Positions 25,407-34,966 are shown, numbered from the stretch's first letter. The stretch: 64,000 nt of DNA from Pseudoalteromonas viridis (GCF_017742995.1 NZ_CP072426.1:1054001-1118000), one strand, 5' to 3'. Numbers and translations are program-made. The notes: generated from the sequence alone by a model not told the origin.

Positions 25407-26208
25407 ATTAGCCAAACTACAACAAGCGTTTGTCGATATGCTCACTGGCGCAGACAACGATTTGTTAAACCACATTGCGCCGCAACCAGGTTTAGACACC
25501 AAAGACAGAGCTGCTATTTACCATAATGCCTATCGTATTCGTCTGACCAAAGTACTGGAGCAAGACCATGAGATGCTCGGACGCTACCTGGGCGATGAAT
25601 TATTTGATCAAATGGTTGCCGGCTTTCTTTCTCACTACCCCTCGCAAGACCCATCTTTGCGTCATTTCGGCGACCGACTCCCCGAGTACTTGGCAAATGA
25701 GCCCCCTTTTTCTGCTCATGGGATCCTGAGCGAAATGGCTGCGTTCGAACGCCTGTTACTACACGCTTTTGATGCGCCGGATGACACGCGCCTGAGCATT
25801 CAGGCACTGCAACAGGTTCCGGCTAATTTATGGCCCAATGTGATTTTTACGCTTCACCCAAGTGTACGGTTGCTCTGCTGTCAGTTTGCCTCGGTTGAAA
25901 GTTGGCAGGCACTCAAGCAGGCAGATACCCCACCGCAACCCGAACTTTCATCGCCACGCTACTGGCTAATTGTTCGTGAAGCGAGTCTGCGCACTGCATT
26001 TCACCCGCTCTCTCATAGTGACTATGTGTGCCTCAAAACAATTAGAGACGAATTGCCCTTTAGCTTCGTTTGCGAGGCCGCAGCCGGACTGCATCATGAC
26101 ACTGAAACAGGCACACATGCCGTGATGCTATTATTACAAAAAGCGCTGGATGCCGGTTGGCTTAGCCAATATACGCTGCCGGTTAATACGCCGGATGAAT
26201 CCGGGTAA
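25399..26208 (+). CDS. bufC: DUF2063-type partner protein of the MNIO enzyme
   Basis: 269 residues from ATG 25399, chosen because GGAGG lies just before it (an upstream TTG at 25375 has none). The N-terminal DUF2063 domain is visible as LQQAFVDMLTG, AAIYHNAYRIRLTKVLEQDH and FGDRLPEYL. The C-terminal half is a winged-helix-like domain (VREASLRTAFHPLSHSDYVC). Partners of this type dock the precursor leader to the MNIO enzyme. The start codon lies inside the bufB stop region (8-base overlap), so the two are translationally coupled. Confidence 0.85.
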   Translation: MAELAKLQQAFVDMLTGADNDLLNHIAPQPGLDTKDRAAIYHNAYRIRLTKVLEQDHEMLGRYLGDELFDQMVAGFLSHYPSQDPSLRHFGDRLPEYLANEPPFSAHGILSEMAAFERLLLHAFDAPDDTRLSIQALQQVPANLWPNVIFTLHPSVRLLCCQFASVESWQALKQADTPPQPELSSPRYWLIVREASLRTAFHPLSHSDYVCLKTIRDELPFSFVCEAAAGLHHDTETGTHAVMLLLQKALDAGWLSQYTLPVNTPDESG

Positions 26209-26216
26209 GGAAAACC

Positions 26217-26642
26217 ATGAAACTCAGTGAAAAAATTCGCCTTTATCAGCTTAGCCTGATCGCCAGTATGCTGTTTGCGTTTATCGGCTTTGCTTATAAT
26301 GCCTGGCGACTCGAAGTCTCAGAACAAAACAACAATATACGAACCGCTTGCTTCGAAATGCTTAAAGAGCTGGCGCAACTTGAGCAGCTTATGTACATCG
26401 CCCATTATGATCAAAACAAGATAGAAGGTAGCCCACGCAAGGGCTGGATAAGTGTAGGCTTAATCAATGATTTCAGCTATCTCACCAATGGTGAACTACA
26501 AAAAAGTGCCACAAGGCTCAAAGCAACCTGGTCAGAAAACTGGCAAAGTATTGATGCCAGTACCCAGGCCGTTGATTTGGTTGTGCAAGACATAGACAAT
26601 GTGCGCACTGAAATAAAACAACTACTCAATAGGTTAGAATAA
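26217..26642 (+). CDS. Small single-pass membrane protein of the bufferin operon, function unknown
   Basis: 141 residues: a short basic N-terminus, one membrane segment (LSLIASMLFAFIGFAYNAW) and a helical, coiled-coil-prone remainder predicted to face the periplasm or cytoplasm. AAGGAAAACC lies at the bufC stop, and the ATG is 8 bases after it, so it is the fourth gene of the operon. It takes the place where other bufferin operons often carry a DoxX-type membrane protein, which it is not. No family recognised. Confidence 0.7.
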   Translation: MKLSEKIRLYQLSLIASMLFAFIGFAYNAWRLEVSEQNNNIRTACFEMLKELAQLEQLMYIAHYDQNKIEGSPRKGWISVGLINDFSYLTNGELQKSATRLKATWSENWQSIDASTQAVDLVVQDIDNVRTEIKQLLNRLE

Positions 26643-26732
26643 CGCATGACCTAAGTGCGCACATTTATAATCTGATATTCATATATAAATAGTGTCGTGG
26701 CACTGCAATAGCCTGTGTCGTTTTGCCGTTTT

Positions 26733-27086
26733 TTATCGCTTGTTTAAGCACGCATCATACATTTTAAGGTTATAGTTTTTAGCATACTGATAAGCCTCGC
26801 TACGTGCGGCTTTATCAGTTCCACTGCGTAAGGTATCCCCAGTTCCGGGCATCGCTTTCACACCACAACGCGCTTCCAGATCTTTAAATGTCAACTGCTC
26901 AAACCCCGGCACAACGGGTCGACGGCCCGTCGTGTAGAACAACCGAAAGTCTTGCTTGTCCATGGCCTCTGCAAGAGCTTGCGCAAGCGCATCATCTGCA
27001 TCCGTTTCTTGCTTATTCATGCCCTGACACCCCATAGCCAGACCTACACTAAGTAAAACGCCCGCTGCGGTGAGTTTATCCTTCAT
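26733..27086 (-). CDS. Small hypothetical lipoprotein
   Basis: 117 residues with a lipobox GLAMGC (Cys20). The mature part begins with an acidic Ala-rich helix (DADDALAQALAEAMDK), then RRPVVPGFEQLTFKDLEARCG. The pattern does not match a family I know. Its ATG lies 11 bases inside the end of the upstream protease gene, so the two are coupled on one mRNA. Conserved coupling would suggest a role in outer-membrane handling of the protease, but that is a guess. Confidence 0.65.
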   Translation of the reverse strand: MKDKLTAAGVLLSVGLAMGCQGMNKQETDADDALAQALAEAMDKQDFRLFYTTGRRPVVPGFEQLTFKDLEARCGVKAMPGTGDTLRSGTDKAARSEAYQYAKNYNLKMYDACLNKR

Positions 27087-29730
27087 AGTGTTTTACTCCG
27101 ACCCTGATGCACACGCACGCAATCAATAACCAGAGCATCATAAATAAACTGCCGCCCGAGCCGCCATCATCCAGCGATTGGGTTGATGTCTGTGGTTCTG
27201 GCTGTGGCGCAGGTTGAGGCGCTGGCTGCGGATCAGGCTCTGGCTCCGGTTCTACGGGGGCGGCCGCGACTGTTACTGTAACCTGACCCGTTGCACTACC
27301 TCCGTTACCATCACTCACTGTATACGTGATGGTGTCTGTGCCAGAAAACGCACTGCCGGGTGTGTAAACCAAGCCGCTCTGGGCAATAGTAACCGTGCCA
27401 CTGCCCTGATAGTCCACCGACGAGATGCTCAGTGAGTCGTTCTCTGCATCGGTGTCGTTGCTCAATACGGGTAGCAACACTTGCTGAGCCTGAAAGTCTA
27501 CGTCGGCGGTATCATTTTGCGCCACAGGCGAATCATTAACAGCTGTTACTGTCACCTTGATAGTGAACGGATCGCTGTTTTGGCCATCTTTTGTTGCAAA
27601 TGCAGGTATCTGCAGCTCCCCATTGTAGTTTTCACTCGGAGACACTGTCAGGTCAGTGCGTGTATAATTATCACCAGGAAGCAAAGTAATTGAGTCAACA
27701 GCCAAATCCAACTCAAAACGAAGGTCTTCTTTTTTGATTTGTATCCGCTGGTCTTCAGCAACAGACAGCGCTTGTTGAGATACAAACACAGGCTTGATAG
27801 GGGCAGGCGGACCATCAAAGTTAATCGTAAAGTTGCCCGAATTGATCGCAAAAAAGACATTATCGGTACAGTTGACTCTGACGCGCGCGGAATCAGTGCT
27901 TATTGCCGACGTGATAACCACATCCTGCTCTCCATCATTATCAACCCCATTCGCCAGCGAAGTGCCAAAGTTCACCCCTCCATCTGTCGACAAGCTGATG
28001 CTGACCCTGTTGCAAGACACCGGAGCATTTTCAGTATTCGCGGTATCCCAGGTTACCGTATGAGTTTGAGAAAGCCACTGGCTGTTGCTGTCGGGCTGTG
28101 TCACCCTAAAGCCGGTTGCAGAACTAACCACGGTTACTTGCATTGTATCGCTGGCGACATGACCTTGCCCATCTCTTACTGCCAGACGAAAATTTAAGGT
28201 CCTGTTTGTCGTTGGGTAGGCTTCTCCGTACGCAACACTGTTAGTCAAAATGTCTACCAATTTGGGAAACGTTCTGCTCGGACCTATAGTGGGGTTAAAC
28301 ACTCTGAACAGAGGCCCTGTGCCAGAGTCGATAGCATCCTGACTGGCACTGTTGGTCGCGGTGCCAAGGTCAAACTGCTGCCAACTATAGCTGAGAGTGT
28401 CTGAATCAGCGTCAGTCGCACTGCCCGTTAACGTAAATGGTGTGCGTGCAGGTATAGTAAAGTCCCCGCCGGCATCAACAACCGGGCTTTGATTACTCAG
28501 GTTGGTGCGAGTACCACAGGAAGTGCCAACGCCCTGACGTGTTACCTCCACCATTTGCTCTATGGAATGTAAATGAAAAAATGGGTCTGAGTTTTGCTGT
28601 AAATCCTGCTCACCACAAATACCTGTGTATCCCATGATAGTCGACCCACTGGCAGGCTCGTAGGCAGATAGCCCAGAACGGTTACCCTGACAGGCCCCCA
28701 CTAAGCCATTAAAAGTATGCTCTGCACCAAGCTGATGACCAATTTCATGGGCGACATAATCAATATAAAAGGCATCGGCCTCAGGTTGTGGGCTACCCGT
28801 CAGGCCCGCCGCTTTTTGAGTGGTACACACCACCCCAAGCCCGGCAACCCCACCTCCGGTTGTGACAACCAGGTGGCCAATATCATAGTCCGCATCGCTC
28901 ATTACACTCTCTATGGCCTGAGATATAGTATCCCCGTCTATATCCTGATCTGTGTTGGTAAATGGGTCTGTGTCTGCATCCAGAAACACAATCTGATCGT
29001 TGTTAGCCACGAGCTGAAAAGTTACACCAAGATCTCGGGCATACACCTGATTGACCCGGTTAACCATAGTCACTATGGCTGCCAAACCCAAAGCCCGTGT
29101 ACCTCCATGATAGGCGGTATATTCTCCGGTGGCCGCAACCGCAAGACGATAAACTATTCGCTCATTGATCTGGCTGGTTCTCATCAGACCCGCTGGCTTA
29201 TTTGCTGTGGTGTTTGATATACCGGGAAAACGGATCGGTGGATGACGCTGCATATCGGATGCGTGTGCATGCTTGCTGGCTGGGGTAAAGTAATAACTAC
29301 GGTAATTATGAGATGCTAATTGCGGGTCGATATAAACTGTTTTTCCCTGATGCTCAAACATCCCGTAAAACCCTTTAGGTGACAAGTCAAAGGTGCCAAA
29401 GTTGCTGGGCTCACCCAGCTGTGTTCCCTTAAAGGTCATGATGTCCGGGTATTTGTTTGCAAGCTCCGGTGCCATTACCTGGCTGGGTTCAAGACGAAAG
29501 GTGACAAACTCACCATTAGGCAGTGGTAATACCATGTCCAGCTTACTTGCGGCCACCAGCTTTGCTCTGACGGAGGCTAAGTCGAGCTCCAGATATTGCC
29601 CAGTGTGCGGGCGCTTGAGCTGGCTATCTCGCTCAAGCACAGTCCAATGAGTCTGGTCGATTAACTGCACTGCAAGCGCGCTGTGGCAGGTAAAAAGCAG
29701 CATCAGGCATATCAGTGAGAGTTTATTCAT
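27076..29730 (-). CDS. Secreted reprolysin-like zinc metalloprotease with GlyGly-CTERM anchor
   Basis: 884 residues from the ATG at 29730, chosen because it begins the signal peptide (NKLSLICLMLLFTCHSALA); the frame is open 20 codons further. Propeptide to about residue 190, then a reprolysin-type catalytic domain with HEIGHQLGAEH, zinc His at 328, 332 and 338. Next come a PKD-like domain (VDAGGDFTIPARTPFTLTGS), two Ig/cadherin-like domains (NDSPVAQNDTADV) and a Pro/Glu/Gln spacer. The C-terminus is GGSGGSLFMMLWLLIACVCI with basic residues after it: a GlyGly-CTERM signal, cut by rhombosortase after type II secretion. The rhombosortase is not in the window. Confidence 0.9.
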   Translation of the reverse strand: MNKLSLICLMLLFTCHSALAVQLIDQTHWTVLERDSQLKRPHTGQYLELDLASVRAKLVAASKLDMVLPLPNGEFVTFRLEPSQVMAPELANKYPDIMTFKGTQLGEPSNFGTFDLSPKGFYGMFEHQGKTVYIDPQLASHNYRSYYFTPASKHAHASDMQRHPPIRFPGISNTTANKPAGLMRTSQINERIVYRLAVAATGEYTAYHGGTRALGLAAIVTMVNRVNQVYARDLGVTFQLVANNDQIVFLDADTDPFTNTDQDIDGDTISQAIESVMSDADYDIGHLVVTTGGGVAGLGVVCTTQKAAGLTGSPQPEADAFYIDYVAHEIGHQLGAEHTFNGLVGACQGNRSGLSAYEPASGSTIMGYTGICGEQDLQQNSDPFFHLHSIEQMVEVTRQGVGTSCGTRTNLSNQSPVVDAGGDFTIPARTPFTLTGSATDADSDTLSYSWQQFDLGTATNSASQDAIDSGTGPLFRVFNPTIGPSRTFPKLVDILTNSVAYGEAYPTTNRTLNFRLAVRDGQGHVASDTMQVTVVSSATGFRVTQPDSNSQWLSQTHTVTWDTANTENAPVSCNRVSISLSTDGGVNFGTSLANGVDNDGEQDVVITSAISTDSARVRVNCTDNVFFAINSGNFTINFDGPPAPIKPVFVSQQALSVAEDQRIQIKKEDLRFELDLAVDSITLLPGDNYTRTDLTVSPSENYNGELQIPAFATKDGQNSDPFTIKVTVTAVNDSPVAQNDTADVDFQAQQVLLPVLSNDTDAENDSLSISSVDYQGSGTVTIAQSGLVYTPGSAFSGTDTITYTVSDGNGGSATGQVTVTVAAAPVEPEPEPDPQPAPQPAPQPEPQTSTQSLDDGGSGGSLFMMLWLLIACVCIRVGVKHYEG

Positions 29731-29923
29731 AGGTAGCCCCGTCGAATTGTTGTCATTTGGGTCATAATTTGACCACATAATTACAAGCATAGACGGTTCG
29801 CACCCATTTGGCGGCGCTTTATCTCAGGATTGACAAATGTACCTAAACAACTCACACATTCTGGTAGATTCAGGCACACTTATCTAAACAGTAAAAATAT
29901 TGATTTTAAAGAGAATAAAATTC

Positions 29924-30697
29924 CTAGAGTGCCTCAGCCTGAGCTGCAGGCTTTCCTTTGCCTGCAACTCGGTAACGCTGCTGATATTTGCGTTTCGCGA
30001 CGACCAGAGCCAGTGTGCCCACCACAGAAGGTGCCAGCCACGCCATTAAAATAGCCTGCTCACCCAGTATTTCAACGAGTAAATATCGGCCACCGACAGC
30101 GCTAAACGCCGTATACACCCCGATACCAGAGCCAATCATGGCACTCAGGTGTTCAATAACCCACTGCCGAGGCTGCACCACAGGTGCAAACGTGTAGCGC
30201 ATCATCTTAATTGCCACTAGCATACCGATAACGCTGAATACCGAATACAACACCTGAGCGCTTTGGTAGCCCAAATAAGCCACATAAAGCGCACTGCATA
30301 ATAGAGCAACATAGTTGCAAAGCATATCAGGGCGTCTTAATGACTGACGAGATGCTTTATCTCTGAGGACGCGAGTACCGTATACAACGGATGTCAAAAC
30401 AAGGAAAGACAACATAAGCAGAAAACTCGCCCGCCCACGCGCGTTTTGGATAAACTCAGTCTGATTTTCTGCCTGTTCATACGCCCCCTGATAAATGGCA
30501 ACGGGGTCAATCAAAACCAGTGCACAGCATAAAATACCTGTAAATGCGACAAGCTGCATACCATACACATAGGCTTTGCCCGACAGGTTGTGCACCTTTG
30601 CGCCCTTTTTTGCCAAAACAGGTGCCCAGAATAACAGCAGCGTACAGCTACCCACTATGATGTGGATGAACAGTGAAAATTGATGAATGTATTGCAT
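29924..30697 (-). CDS. Polytopic membrane protein (DUF2306-like)
   Basis: 257 residues with seven hydrophobic segments. The first holds FIHIIVGSCTLLLFW and a conserved-looking HNLSGKAYVYGMQ follows, resembling DUF2306 proteins; the family call is weak. The C-terminus is basic and soluble. It is transcribed away from the two-component genes from a shared 158-base gap with operator-like repeats, so it is a likely target of that system. Confidence 0.6.
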   Translation of the reverse strand: MQYIHQFSLFIHIIVGSCTLLLFWAPVLAKKGAKVHNLSGKAYVYGMQLVAFTGILCCALVLIDPVAIYQGAYEQAENQTEFIQNARGRASFLLMLSFLVLTSVVYGTRVLRDKASRQSLRRPDMLCNYVALLCSALYVAYLGYQSAQVLYSVFSVIGMLVAIKMMRYTFAPVVQPRQWVIEHLSAMIGSGIGVYTAFSAVGGRYLLVEILGEQAILMAWLAPSVVGTLALVVAKRKYQQRYRVAGKGKPAAQAEAL

Positions 30698-30778
30698 GAC
30701 ATTTTACTCCCGAATTGATGTTGGTTCAGAATAGGGAAAAGCCATTCGCCCTTCATGTCACGATTGTCACTAAAACAC

Positions 30779-30794
30779 CATGACATTCGTCATG
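30779..30794. promoter_or_regulatory. Palindrome between the membrane gene and the two-component operon
   Basis: CATGAC-ATTC-GTCATG is a 6+6 inverted repeat. About 20 bases to its left TGTCACGATTGTCAC repeats the TGTCAC half. NarL/DesR-type regulators bind such sites; it could serve both divergent promoters. Confidence 0.5.
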
Positions 30795-30855
30795 CTGTCT
30801 TTCTTACTCGGATCTGATATAAGTACAGGATATCAATACAAACTATGATTTTATT

Positions 30856-31980
30856 GTGCGGTCTTACTTTCAATATCAACCCTCTATGCTTATAACAGCA
30901 CTTGTCACTTGGTGTGCAGTTGCCATTCCTAGCCTGCTTGCGCTGTCTCAGGCTCCGACGTGGACCTGGCTACCACACCTCATGTTGTTGCCTCTTATTT
31001 TGCTGGTGACTAATGAATCTCAGCAAAGCTACGGCTATGCCGTCAGGTACTGGCTCCTTGCGCTTATGGCCGTTCTGATCCAATGCGCTGGCTTTATGTT
31101 GCCCTCATCGGTTTATCTTATTTACAGTGTCATGCTCATTGCCATATTGACCTTTTATTTGTCACCGATGCAGTCTTACTGCTACATCTTCTTTGCAAGC
31201 CTTGCTTATCCATTAACTCAAACGCTGTATTGGGCGCAACCTTTGCCTTGGGTAGAGACCGCTTTATTCGCCTCGTTTCATTTATTCTCATTTGTTGTAA
31301 GTCACAGAATGCGTGAGGAACGCGCCGCTAAAGAGCAGGCTCAGCTGGCCAACAGTCAGTTGCTGGCCACTCAGTCCTTACTGGGGCAATCGGTTTCAAG
31401 ACAAGAGCGACTTCATTTAGCCAGGGAGCTGCATGATGATGTGGGCCATCAGTTGACCAGCCTGATTGTTAACCTTGACGTTGCCAGAAGAACTGCCCAA
31501 GAGCCGCTTAAATCTCAGCTACAACAAAGCTATACACTGGCGCGCGAAACACTGGAGAAAATCCGTACACTGGTCAGCGATAAACGTGCTGAACAACCAC
31601 TTGATTTGGAGGCGGTTCTGACGGAGCTTATCCACCACGTGCCACGCATTGAAATCTCACTGACGTTCCAGCCGCACCCCGTTTTGCAAAGCTTGAGCCA
31701 CGCGCATGGTATCTTACGGGTTTGTCAGGAAAGTATCACAAACACCCTAAAGCATAGCAATGCCACCAAGCTTCATATTGAATTTGGACCCTCTGCGGAG
31801 GCGGATTTTAAGATGAAGATTACTGATAATGGCACAGGAGCTAAACAAAATGTGCCCGGCAATGGTTTACTCGGTCTGCAAGAGCGGGTGAGAGAACTCA
31901 AAGGTGACTTTGCCTGGCAAAGTTCATCGCAAGGCTTTGTTGTACAAGTTAGTTTTAAGGAAACACCTGTTAATGAATAA
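30856..31980 (+). CDS. DesK/LiaS-type sensor histidine kinase
   Basis: 374 residues from a GTG (an ATG at 30886 is a possible alternative; neither has a good ribosome-binding site). Five or six membrane segments fill residues 10-150, with hardly any periplasmic loop, so the signal is probably sensed in the membrane. The HisKA_3 motif is LARELHDDVGHQLTSL with His193. The ATPase region shows VCQESITNTLKHSNAT (N box), ITDNGTG and GLLGLQERV. It overlaps its regulator gene by 8 bases. Confidence 0.85.
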   Translation: MRSYFQYQPSMLITALVTWCAVAIPSLLALSQAPTWTWLPHLMLLPLILLVTNESQQSYGYAVRYWLLALMAVLIQCAGFMLPSSVYLIYSVMLIAILTFYLSPMQSYCYIFFASLAYPLTQTLYWAQPLPWVETALFASFHLFSFVVSHRMREERAAKEQAQLANSQLLATQSLLGQSVSRQERLHLARELHDDVGHQLTSLIVNLDVARRTAQEPLKSQLQQSYTLARETLEKIRTLVSDKRAEQPLDLEAVLTELIHHVPRIEISLTFQPHPVLQSLSHAHGILRVCQESITNTLKHSNATKLHIEFGPSAEADFKMKITDNGTGAKQNVPGNGLLGLQERVRELKGDFAWQSSSQGFVVQVSFKETPVNE

Positions 31981-32608
31981 AATAAAAGTCCACTTAGTTG
32001 ATGATCAGGCGCTCGTCCGACAGGGCATGCAGGCACTGCTGGGGCTGTGCGACAGTATCGAATGCAACAGCAGTTCTGCAAATGGCCTGGCGTTTATCAA
32101 CGACTATACAGCAGGCCTGATTGATATGGATGTTGTATTACTGGATATGCGTATGCCCGAGCTTGATGGGATTGGCGTATTGGAGCGCCTCAGTGTATTA
32201 CCAGCAGCCCCCAAAGTGCTGATCCTGACCACCTTTGACGACACCACAAAACTGCAGCAAGCGCTGCAACTGGGTGCAAACGGCTGCCTGCTAAAAGACG
32301 TTGAACTGGAGGAGCTGGAAGCGGCCATTGGGGCTGTGCATAACGGCAAGCTGGTTATCCAGAATGCCCTGAGTAATGTATTTAAACACGCTCAGTCAGT
32401 GCTGGATGAGCTGACTGAGCGGGAAAAGCAGATACTCGTACTCATCGCACAGGGGCTTTCAAATAAAGAAATTGCAGCCAGACTATTTAAAGCACAAGGG
32501 ACAATCCGCAACCATGTTTCTAATTTGCTCAGCAAACTTCAGGTCAGAGATCGTACTCAGGCCACGCTCAAAGCGGTAGAACTGGGCCTGGTACAGCAAC
32601 ACGATTAG
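31973..32608 (+). CDS. NarL/LuxR-type response regulator
   Basis: 211 residues from the ATG at 31973, inside the kinase stop region (8-base overlap). The receiver domain has the acidic pocket LVDDQ, phospho-acceptor Asp58 (VVLLDMRMPELDG), Thr in ILTTFDD and Lys in LLKDVE. The C-terminal helix-turn-helix is LTEREKQILVLIAQGLSNKE then IAARL. It is expected to bind palindromic sites such as that at 30779-30794. Confidence 0.9.
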   Translation: MNKIKVHLVDDQALVRQGMQALLGLCDSIECNSSSANGLAFINDYTAGLIDMDVVLLDMRMPELDGIGVLERLSVLPAAPKVLILTTFDDTTKLQQALQLGANGCLLKDVELEELEAAIGAVHNGKLVIQNALSNVFKHAQSVLDELTEREKQILVLIAQGLSNKEIAARLFKAQGTIRNHVSNLLSKLQVRDRTQATLKAVELGLVQQHD

Positions 32609-32761
32609 CACTAAAAGCACAAAATGTGAGACATAACCTACTCAATGAGTGAGAAAAATAGGTTAAACCTGTAATTTATTCATATTGGGAACAAATCACT
32701 TGCAAGATTAGAACTCAAACTCTAAAGTACAGGCTGGTTTTATTATTGCATTGGACGCACT

Positions 32762-33058
32762 ATGACTTACTTAATCAGATGGATCTCGGGCATTGCCTTA
32801 CTGACACTGGCATTGCTGACACTGCTAAAAGGACATTGGGTAAATGCCACCCTTTTCGCCACTGTGGGTATTCTGGCTTTTCCCCGCCACCCGCAAACAC
32901 GCTTGGATGGCAATGCAGGCTATGGCCGCAAGTTGTATGAAAAACACCTGGTTGCTCAGTCCAACGAACGCTCAACAAGCTCACCTTACTTGTTCGTTGG
33001 GATCTCGCTTGTGATCGTCATCGCTTTATATCAGTTTCTGTCGGGCGCAGCTATATAA
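32762..33058 (+). CDS. Small membrane protein, unknown function
   Basis: 98 residues: two hydrophobic segments near the N-terminus (ISGIALLTLALLTLLKG, then VNATLFATVGILAFP), a hydrophilic stretch with RLDGNAGYGRKLYEKH, and a third at the end (YLFVGISLVIVIALYQFL). No family recognised. The ATG follows ACGCACT, a poor ribosome-binding site. Confidence 0.55.
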   Translation: MTYLIRWISGIALLTLALLTLLKGHWVNATLFATVGILAFPRHPQTRLDGNAGYGRKLYEKHLVAQSNERSTSSPYLFVGISLVIVIALYQFLSGAAI

Positions 33059-33106
33059 GCGCCCCGATGTACAGGGTTTTGCCTTGTTAAGGCGTTTAAG
33101 ATAAAT

Positions 33107-33898
33107 TTAAGGACCAATATAGCGACGATTGTGCTCCGCCAGCGCTCGGCGTACCTGATTGATGAGCTCACTATCAGTCTTGGGGTGAAATGCCATGCAG
33201 GCTCTCTCACCTGAACGCTCACGCACCTCTAACGCAGAAATAACCATCTCATAGGGCTTGTCTATCCGGCGCAACGCCTCATAGATGGTGAATTCAGTGG
33301 TTATAAGAAAGTCGACACGCCCTGCCAGCAGCTTTTTAATCAGGGAGCTGGGATCAGCAGACAAATCCAGATTGACGCCCCCTTTAAACCCTTTGGAAAG
33401 CAGATATTCGTGGACCACACTGCCTCTGACCAAAGCAGTTATATAACGCTTGGCATCGTTCAGTGAATTCAGTTTTATATCGTTTCGGGAGGCTAACCGA
33501 AAGAGATGCTCTTTGACCGGCCTCAGCAAAGGGCACGCCCATTCAAAGTGGGCTTCGCGTTCGGGTGTTCGAAAAATCGAATAGATCATGGTGTTGGGTT
33601 GAGTTTGCGCAATTTTCATCGCCCGAGTCCAGGGGAACACTTGGATTTCGTAGCTGATCCCGGCGGCATCCAGCACTTCGCGTACTTTCTGAGTAGCACG
33701 CCCGTCAACTAAACCCTGTTGATTGGTATAGTTGTAAGGTACCCATTCTTCGGTGACCACCTGAAGTTGGATAGCAGGCTCTGATGTGGGCACGATCACG
33801 GGACGCGGCTTTAGATCTGCGGCGGCCAAATCGAAAGACATGCCCATTGATGCCAGCAAAGTTAAAAACAATCCCCTGAATACCGTGCAATACCTCAT
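33107..33898 (-). CDS. Periplasmic solute-binding protein (SBP_bac_3 type)
   Basis: 263 residues. Signal peptide ending SFDLAAA. The binding-protein pattern is clear: LQVVTEEWVPYNYTNQQGLV, then GRATQKVREVLDAAGISYEI, QVFPWTRAMK and MIYSIFRTPERE, as in amino-acid-binding domain proteins without a transporter (often seen in Pseudoalteromonas and Vibrio). LSADPSSLIKKLLAGRVDFL is the second-lobe helix. No permease genes are adjacent, so it may serve sensing rather than uptake. Confidence 0.8.
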   Translation of the reverse strand: MRYCTVFRGLFLTLLASMGMSFDLAAADLKPRPVIVPTSEPAIQLQVVTEEWVPYNYTNQQGLVDGRATQKVREVLDAAGISYEIQVFPWTRAMKIAQTQPNTMIYSIFRTPEREAHFEWACPLLRPVKEHLFRLASRNDIKLNSLNDAKRYITALVRGSVVHEYLLSKGFKGGVNLDLSADPSSLIKKLLAGRVDFLITTEFTIYEALRRIDKPYEMVISALEVRERSGERACMAFHPKTDSELINQVRRALAEHNRRYIGP

Positions 33899-34022
33899 GC
33901 AATCTTTCTAACCTCAACACCCGCCATCTCGAACAAAGTCTGCGCAACTACACCCGCAGACTTTGCAATTTCTGAGCCTCTCATGCAACATGCTAGACCA
34001 AACTCTCAAACAGATCACTGCT

Positions 34023-34904
34023 ATGATAAAAAATATCCTCCTTTTCGTCTCTTTACTGATGTGCTGTACCCTTACGGCATACGCCTCACAACCCACAACA
34101 ACGTTAACTGAACAGCAGCAACAACAAGCATTACAACAACTCAAAGAGCCCATGTATCGGCCGCTCATGGAACGCTATGTTCTGGATGAATTAAAATCTT
34201 TACGGCAGGATCAACAAAAATTACGCGAAGATGTCACCTTGCAGCTCACGCACAAGCAGCTGGATGCCGCCGACAGGGCACTGACCTACACCACAGATAC
34301 CATCAACAACGTGCTATTTATTATTACCGCTACCGCCTCGCTGTTAGTCTTGGCCGGTTGGAATTCACTGCGCGATATCAAAAATAAGGTAGAAGAAACC
34401 GTTAATGATCGGGTGGGCGATATCACGGCAGAGTATGAACAAAGACTCGGCACCTTGGAGGAAAAACTCAAAGAGCGCTCTGAAGAAATCCTCAACAACC
34501 ACCGAAAAATCACCATCACCAATGAGGTCCATTCATTGTGGATGCGGGCTAATCTGGAAAGTGATATGCAAGGTAAGATTGAAATGTATGACGAAATTCT
34601 TAAGCGCCAGCCTGATGACGTAGAGGCACTGGTGTATAAGGCAGATGCATTGCTGGAACTGGAGCAAACTGGCCCGGCCATTAACCTGTGTAACCAGGCA
34701 CTGGAAATCGACAGCGACTACGGCTACGCCTACTGGCAACGCGCCTGTGCTTACGCCATGCTGGAACAGCAAGCTGATGCCATAGCCGACATCAAAATGG
34801 CCCTGGCTTACTCACCCAACCTAAAAAACGAACTAACACACGAGCCATCATTTCAGGTACTGGAAAGCAATCCAAGCTTTAAGGAGCTGGTAGAGCACTG
34901 GTAA
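34023..34904 (+). CDS. Membrane-anchored TPR protein
   Basis: 293 residues from ATG 34023, chosen because it opens the signal peptide (KNILLFVSLLMCCTLTAYA); a longer TTG frame begins at 33963. A Gln-rich segment follows, then one membrane segment (NNVLFIITATASLLVLAGW), a coiled coil (about residues 110-165) and about three TPR units (DDVEALVYKADALLELEQTG, YGYAYWQRACAYAMLEQQAD). It probably scaffolds other proteins at the inner membrane; partners are unknown. Confidence 0.75.
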   Translation: MIKNILLFVSLLMCCTLTAYASQPTTTLTEQQQQQALQQLKEPMYRPLMERYVLDELKSLRQDQQKLREDVTLQLTHKQLDAADRALTYTTDTINNVLFIITATASLLVLAGWNSLRDIKNKVEETVNDRVGDITAEYEQRLGTLEEKLKERSEEILNNHRKITITNEVHSLWMRANLESDMQGKIEMYDEILKRQPDDVEALVYKADALLELEQTGPAINLCNQALEIDSDYGYAYWQRACAYAMLEQQADAIADIKMALAYSPNLKNELTHEPSFQVLESNPSFKELVEHW

Positions 34905-34934
34905 TTCATACGGTCAACACTTGTACAAATTAAT

Positions 34935-34966
34935 AAGGCGCTTAGGAAAAACCTGATAGCGCCTTG
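34935..34966 (+). terminator. Probable terminator after the TPR gene
   Basis: AAGGCGCT and AGCGCCTT form an 8-bp stem about 30 bases after the stop. The following GTTTATTA is a weak T tract. Confidence 0.5.
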
